From assembly GCA_963678705.1 (NCBI GenBank), contig OY783205.1, positions 9,796,001 through 9,860,000 on the forward strand: a stretch of 64,000 nt of DNA, in the 5' to 3' direction. The first letter of the stretch is position 1, and each line of letters begins with the position of its first letter. Source of the DNA: Panorpa germanica. Lineage: Eukaryota; Arthropoda; Insecta; Mecoptera; Panorpidae. The notes beneath the pieces are model-generated. The model had not been told where the DNA came from, did no database searches, and worked only from the letters and a program-made list of their open reading frames with translations. Below are positions 59,931 through 64,000 of this stretch, piece after piece. The translations under genes were made by a program, and so were the position numbers.

Positions 59931-60570
59931 TCTTAATATATAAAAGAAAGACGGGTTTGTTGCAACACTTATAACTCGAGATCTGCTGAACCAATATTCA
60001 TGGTTATTGATTCGTTGGATTTGTCTTCGCCCCGAATAGCATAATACATCTTAAAAACAATGAAAATATATAAAACAAAGACGGGTTTGTTACAACACTT
60101 ACAATAGCATAATACATCTTAAAAACAATGAAAATTCGAAATTTAAAAAACTCGACAATGAAAACTCGATACTTAGTCATTTCAATAAATGCTGATTTGT
60201 TTATTTCATGTCAAACATTTGTTGTCATGACAACATGTTGTAACAACTATTCATTTGTGCGTTCAGAAATTTATTTTTTGTAAAATGTCTCGAAAGTTCA
60301 GGTACTGTTATATTTGTTTGTTTTAAACATTAATTTGTGTAGATTATTTATTAATTATTTAATTTTTAATTTCAGAAAATAATACCTAAGATTTATTGTA
60401 CAGGTTAACAAAAGAGTAAATGTCTTTTTATAGGTTATCTATAACTATAATTTTTCTTGATAAGCTATTCATATGTAGTGCTTATATACTCTTTGAGCTA
60501 TTGTCTATGTCTCGAAAGTGGTTTTTTGTGGTTTTATGCGAGTGCACATTCAGTATTAATATTAATAACT

Positions 60571-61499
60571 ATGCCGCGTCCTAGAAGATCTAATCTTTCA
60601 CAGCGGAGCCGTAATGCAATTAGGCAACGGAATATCGCGAGTCATTTATCTGATGAAGAACGAGAAATTGCACGAGAAGAGCACCGCGTTAGTATGGAGC
60701 AAAGAAGGGCCTTAATTCGTGCTTCTCAAACACAAGAGCAAAGAGAGGTAGCCCGTGAAACGGCTAGGTTAGAAACGAGAAATCGTCGAGCTTATCGTAC
60801 AGATGAACAGAGGAATAATCTTCGAAGTGCAAGAAGAAATGGTTCAAGTATTGATTTGAATCGAGCAGCGTTTCTATATGATTGCACCATCGACTACAGC
60901 TTGCATCGTTTAGTTTGCATTGGTCCAATGGACGTTGTTTGCCAGCATTGTGGAGCATTGAGGTTTCCTGGTGAAACGCCTGGTTTGTGCTGCCTTAGTG
61001 GTAAAGTGAAATTGCCATCATTGGTCCCGCCACCAGAGCCATTGTGCTCCCTGCTTTATGGCGAAACACTAGAATCACGACATTTTCTAGCGAACACTCA
61101 AAAATACAATGTCTGTTTCCAAATGACTTCATTTGGGGCGGAAATTATCGATGAACACGCATATAATCCGACATTTAAGGTAATTTACGTTAAAAACTAT
61201 ATTTTCTATGATTGTAAAAAAAATCTGGAATGTAGTTTGTTAGATTTCTGTATTTGGCATGTTATTATTTGAAAAAAAAAGTGTTTGTAAAAAAAGTGTT
61301 TGTAAATCTAACTATAACTATGGCTTTGACTTTACAGATTCAAGGCCAGATTTGCCATCGCATTGGATCATTGCAACCTATAGAAGATGCACAGCATAAA
61401 TTCTTGCAAATATACTTCATGGGCAATATGGAAGAACAACTTTACCGGCGCCAAGGGATCAACACAGCTACGAAGAGAGCAATTCTCCAAGATCTGTAG
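60571..61499 (+). pseudogene. Helitron N-terminal (Helitron_like_N) remnant (right arm)
   Basis: ATG 60571 starts MPRPRRSNLSQRSRNAIRQ. The frame runs through VVCQHCGALRFPGETPGLC to HAYNPTFK at 61179. AAG|GTAATT there and TTTACAG| at 61337 allow removal of 158 bp, after which IQGQICHRIGSLQP continues to a premature TAG at 61497-61499. Beyond the stop the same frame keeps homologous sequence (LVRLFKTALERMPSDDYKVV) until the deletion. Confidence 0.8.
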
Positions 61500-61669
61500 C
61501 AAATGCTTCATGAACATCATGCATTGGTCAGGCTGTTCAAGACTGCTTTAGAGCGCATGCCAAGTGATGACTATAAAGTTGTGATCAGAGCAGATAAAAG
61601 ACCAGCTGGAACACATGAACGCACATTTAATGCTCCAACAACAATGTCTCGAGATGTTTTGGTGGTGCA

Positions 61670-62618
61670 ATGATTTTATTATCTGGCGATTTCCGACAAA
61701 CACTACCAGTCATTCCAAGATCTACTGCTGCCGACGAAATAAACGCTTGCCTCAAAGCATCAAATCTGTGGCGATATGTAAAGAAACTTCAACTGTCTGT
61801 AAATATGAGAGTTGCATTGTTGAACGATCTATCTGCTGATGATTTATCGAAGCAATTGCTGACTATCGGTAATGGCTGTGTTCCTGTTGACAAATCGAGC
61901 GGTTTGATTTTATTTCCTCCAAATGTTTGCAATTTTGTATCATCAAAAGACGAGCTTATCAACAAAGTATTCCCGGATATCATTGCTAACCACAAAAATA
62001 CTAAATGGTTAAGTGAGCGAGCAATTTTGGCCGCTAAAAATAAAGATGTAGATGACCTCAATTTTATAATTCAAAATCAAATCGTAGGTACTCTGTATTC
62101 ATTCAAATCTATCGACTGTGTAACAAACGAAGAAGAAGCCACTAATTATCCAAGTGAATTTTTAAACTCCTTGGATGTGCCTGGTTTACCACCGTACAAT
62201 TTAAAACTTAAGGTTGGCTCGGTAGTCATCATGCTTAGAAATTTAAACCAACCAAAACTGTGCAATGGAACGCGGTTTGTGATAAAAAAAACTGATGAGC
62301 AATGTGATTCACGCGTCGATACTTAAAGGAAAATTTAAAGATGAGGAAGTTCTTATTCCAAGGATTCCGATGATCCCAACGGATATGCCATTTGAGTTTA
62401 AACGAATTCAATTCCCGATTCGTCTTGCCTTCGCCATGACGATCAACAAATCACAGGGCCAATCCTTGACTATTTGTGGCCTCAATCTAGAAAATGCATG
62501 TTTTTCTCATGGTCAATTGTACGTGGCATGCTCACGTGTCAGCAAACCATCCGCTTTATTTGTTCTTGCGCCTGACCAAAAAACAAAGAATGTCGTTTAC
62601 CACAAGGTGCTTGAATGA
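61670..62618 (+). pseudogene. Helitron Pif1-type helicase C-terminal remnant (right arm)
   Basis: Frame 61670-62326 begins at motif III (MILLSGDFRQTLPVIPRS). The match then continues in another frame (62295-62618) through AFAMTINKSQGQSL and VACSRVS to HKVLE and a stop. One extra A in an A run at about 62284-62291 explains the shift. Helicase motifs I and II (Walker A and B) are absent. Confidence 0.85.
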
Positions 62619-62901
62619 AAATCCCATTAATGAATTAATCCGAGTGTATTCCAATCTGCACAACATAGTTTTCAATCATTTTTTTCTGACATGAGTTTGA
62701 ATTACTTAATTATTATTATTTTTTTAATTTTTATTCTCATTCTGTATGTTTTCATTATCATTCATCATAATAAAATACTTTTATGTTTCTATCTATATTA
62801 ATAAATATTATTTTGTATCATTGTATTACGTTCATCAAAGCCTAAAAGGTAACACGATATTCATTGACTGTTAGGCGGTACGAAGTTCGCCGGGTCAGCT
62901 A

Positions 62902-62902
<1 letters not shown>

Positions 62903-62958
<56 letters not shown>
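62903..62958. repeat. (TA)n microsatellite at the right Helitron terminus
   Basis: About 28 TA units directly after CTAG. Confidence 0.95.
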
Positions 62959-62963
<5 letters not shown>

Positions 62964-62969
62964 CTGTCA

Positions 62970-63308
62970 CAGGGTGCAGATTTTCTCAACTTTTTTAAAA
63001 TGCCAATAACTTTTAAAATACTCAACTTAAATATTTTTCTGATAACTGTTATGACTTGGCCTATGAACTACTTCCGGCTTGACTAACGTAACAGTGGCGA
63101 AGATAGTCGTTTTATGAAGTATGAGCGAGACAGATAGTTTTATGGTCGGATGAGTCGACATTCGGAGAGTCGAAAAAGATAGTTACATTAATATGCATAA
63201 CGTGCACGAGTGGCACATAGAGAATCCAAATTTGATAAAATGCCCCAACTAAATTTTCAATGGGCTATATACTACTTCCGGCTTGACGTCGAATTCTGGG
63301 ACACCCTG
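62970..63308. mobile_element. Mariner-type MITE, second family
   Basis: Left CAGGGTGCAGATTTTC, right GAATTCTGGGACACCCTG, with TA on the right flank only. Contains a repeated ACTACTTCCGGCTTGAC near both ends. Non-coding, 339 bp. Confidence 0.55.
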
Positions 63309-63312
63309 TATA

Positions 63313-63489
63313 AGGCGTCTAGATGCAAAGGGATGTAAGTGACAAATTTATTAAGTGGCACAGAGATATGAATTGATGTGAATTCTAAAACCTACTGAAC
63401 GAAAACGGCTATTCAATCTTAACTTTATACTCGTTTTCTGAAGAATTTTATTTTGTCACTTATGTACATCCCTTTGCATCTAGACGCCT
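63313..63489. mobile_element. 177-bp MITE with about 35-bp inverted termini
   Basis: Left AGGCGTCTAGATGCAAAGGG and the matching right CCCTTTGCATCTAGACGCCT, extended inward by GATGTAAGTGACAAA / TTTTGTCACTTATGTACATC. Non-coding. Confidence 0.75.
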
Positions 63490-64000
63490 CATACATATTT
63501 ACATATAATATGTTATAACATTATCTATGATCCCAAACCAATAATATCTCTTTAGTATCTTTGATGACTTTACACTTTAGATATAATGCAATAGTATTTA
63601 AATAGTATGTAAATCTTAATCTAACCAGTTCATATATAAACTGCATCGCGCAGTTAGTAATTGGTCATGTCATTTTCAGGCTAGACATAAGCTGTATCAC
63701 ACAGTGATTATTACCTCAAATAAATATTATTAATTTAAAATCAAATAAATTGTCTTTTTTTATTAAAGTTCAAACTAATTTAGTAGGTGTGATCTTAAGG
63801 AATTACAATCGCTGTAAATTCTTCCATTTTTATAGTTAACTTAAGATATCTAAAACCTATACAAAAATAAAATATAAAGTTAAATTGAATAATCGGTGAA
63901 GTGAAATAAAAGAAATTGTGAAGTTAGGCCCTCCGCAAATGAGGCGAAGAATGGAACTGTGTTGTTAGTGAAAGAACGAACGTGTATACGAGTGAGGGAA
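63490..64000. other. Right edge; nothing recognised
   Basis: AT-rich. The last about 110 bp become less AT-rich (GTGAAGTTAGGCCCTCCGCA), which could be the leader of a gene continuing beyond the window, but no frame is visible. Confidence 0.35.

Larger units (their letters stand above)
59931..62902 (+). mobile_element. Helitron, right arm of a palindrome, internally deleted
   Basis: 2,972 bp from TCTTAATATATAAAAG to GCCGGGTCAGCTAG, followed by (TA)n. Near the 5' end GACGGGTTTGTTRCAACACTTA and ATAGCATAATACATCTTAAA each occur twice, suggesting an older nested 5' end. The N-terminal Helitron domain and the helicase C-terminus survive. The HUH replication-initiator domain and the helicase Walker A are deleted at about 61620-61650, so the element cannot mobilise itself. 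Confidence 0.85.

Overview
This is an AT-rich, intron-containing, transposon-dense nuclear segment. It carries spliceosomal introns, a syntaxin-7-like SNARE, an Elongator subunit, a NACHT-ankyrin protein, R1-type and Jockey-type non-LTR relics, a Ty3/Gypsy relic, hAT and mariner/Harbinger-type debris and Helitrons. That mix is typical of an arthropod, most likely an insect. The species cannot be fixed from the sequence alone.

Layout. 1-3480: a fold-back DNA transposon (490-1449), dispersed repeats and a hAT transposase fragment. 3484-8336 (minus): a complete four-exon endosomal syntaxin (Syx7/12 type), whose largest intron holds a small MITE. 8340-12570: no gene seen. 12572-15353 (plus): a complete eight-exon Elp4, including one GC-AG intron. 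17214-20365 (minus): a NACHT NTPase with C-terminal ankyrin repeats and an N-terminal domain that looks like a PD-(D/E)XK nuclease. It is interrupted by a frame break after the Walker B motif, so it is either a pseudogene or carries a sequence error. 20.4-27 kb: nested MITEs, including a 1.1-kb MITE that has interrupted an older repeat, and a 1-kb mariner-type palindrome.

27155-54755 (plus): a gene I do not recognise. I reconstruct eight exons encoding about 954 residues. Every intron is phase 1, and exon 4 holds ten head-to-tail 53-residue repeats. Its 14.7-kb last intron contains a nearly intact R1-clade retrotransposon lodged in a (TA)n microsatellite, a decayed Jockey-like element, a tRNA-type SINE, a decayed Gypsy element (itself carrying a 472-bp segment duplicated from elsewhere in the intron) and a Harbinger-type MITE.

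55-64 kb: more MITEs, then a 5.95-kb perfect palindrome (56951-62902). The palindrome is two identical, internally deleted Helitrons joined 5' end to 5' end, with (TA)n at both outer ends. The window closes with two more small MITEs.

The genes do not form a functional cluster. Syntaxin and Elp4 are housekeeping genes. The NACHT-ankyrin protein and the phase-1 repeat gene are the likely lineage-specific, fast-evolving loci and the best candidates for new biology. An array of heat-shock-element-like 10-mers sits just upstream of a gag-like coiled-coil relic at 31.6-31.7 kb.
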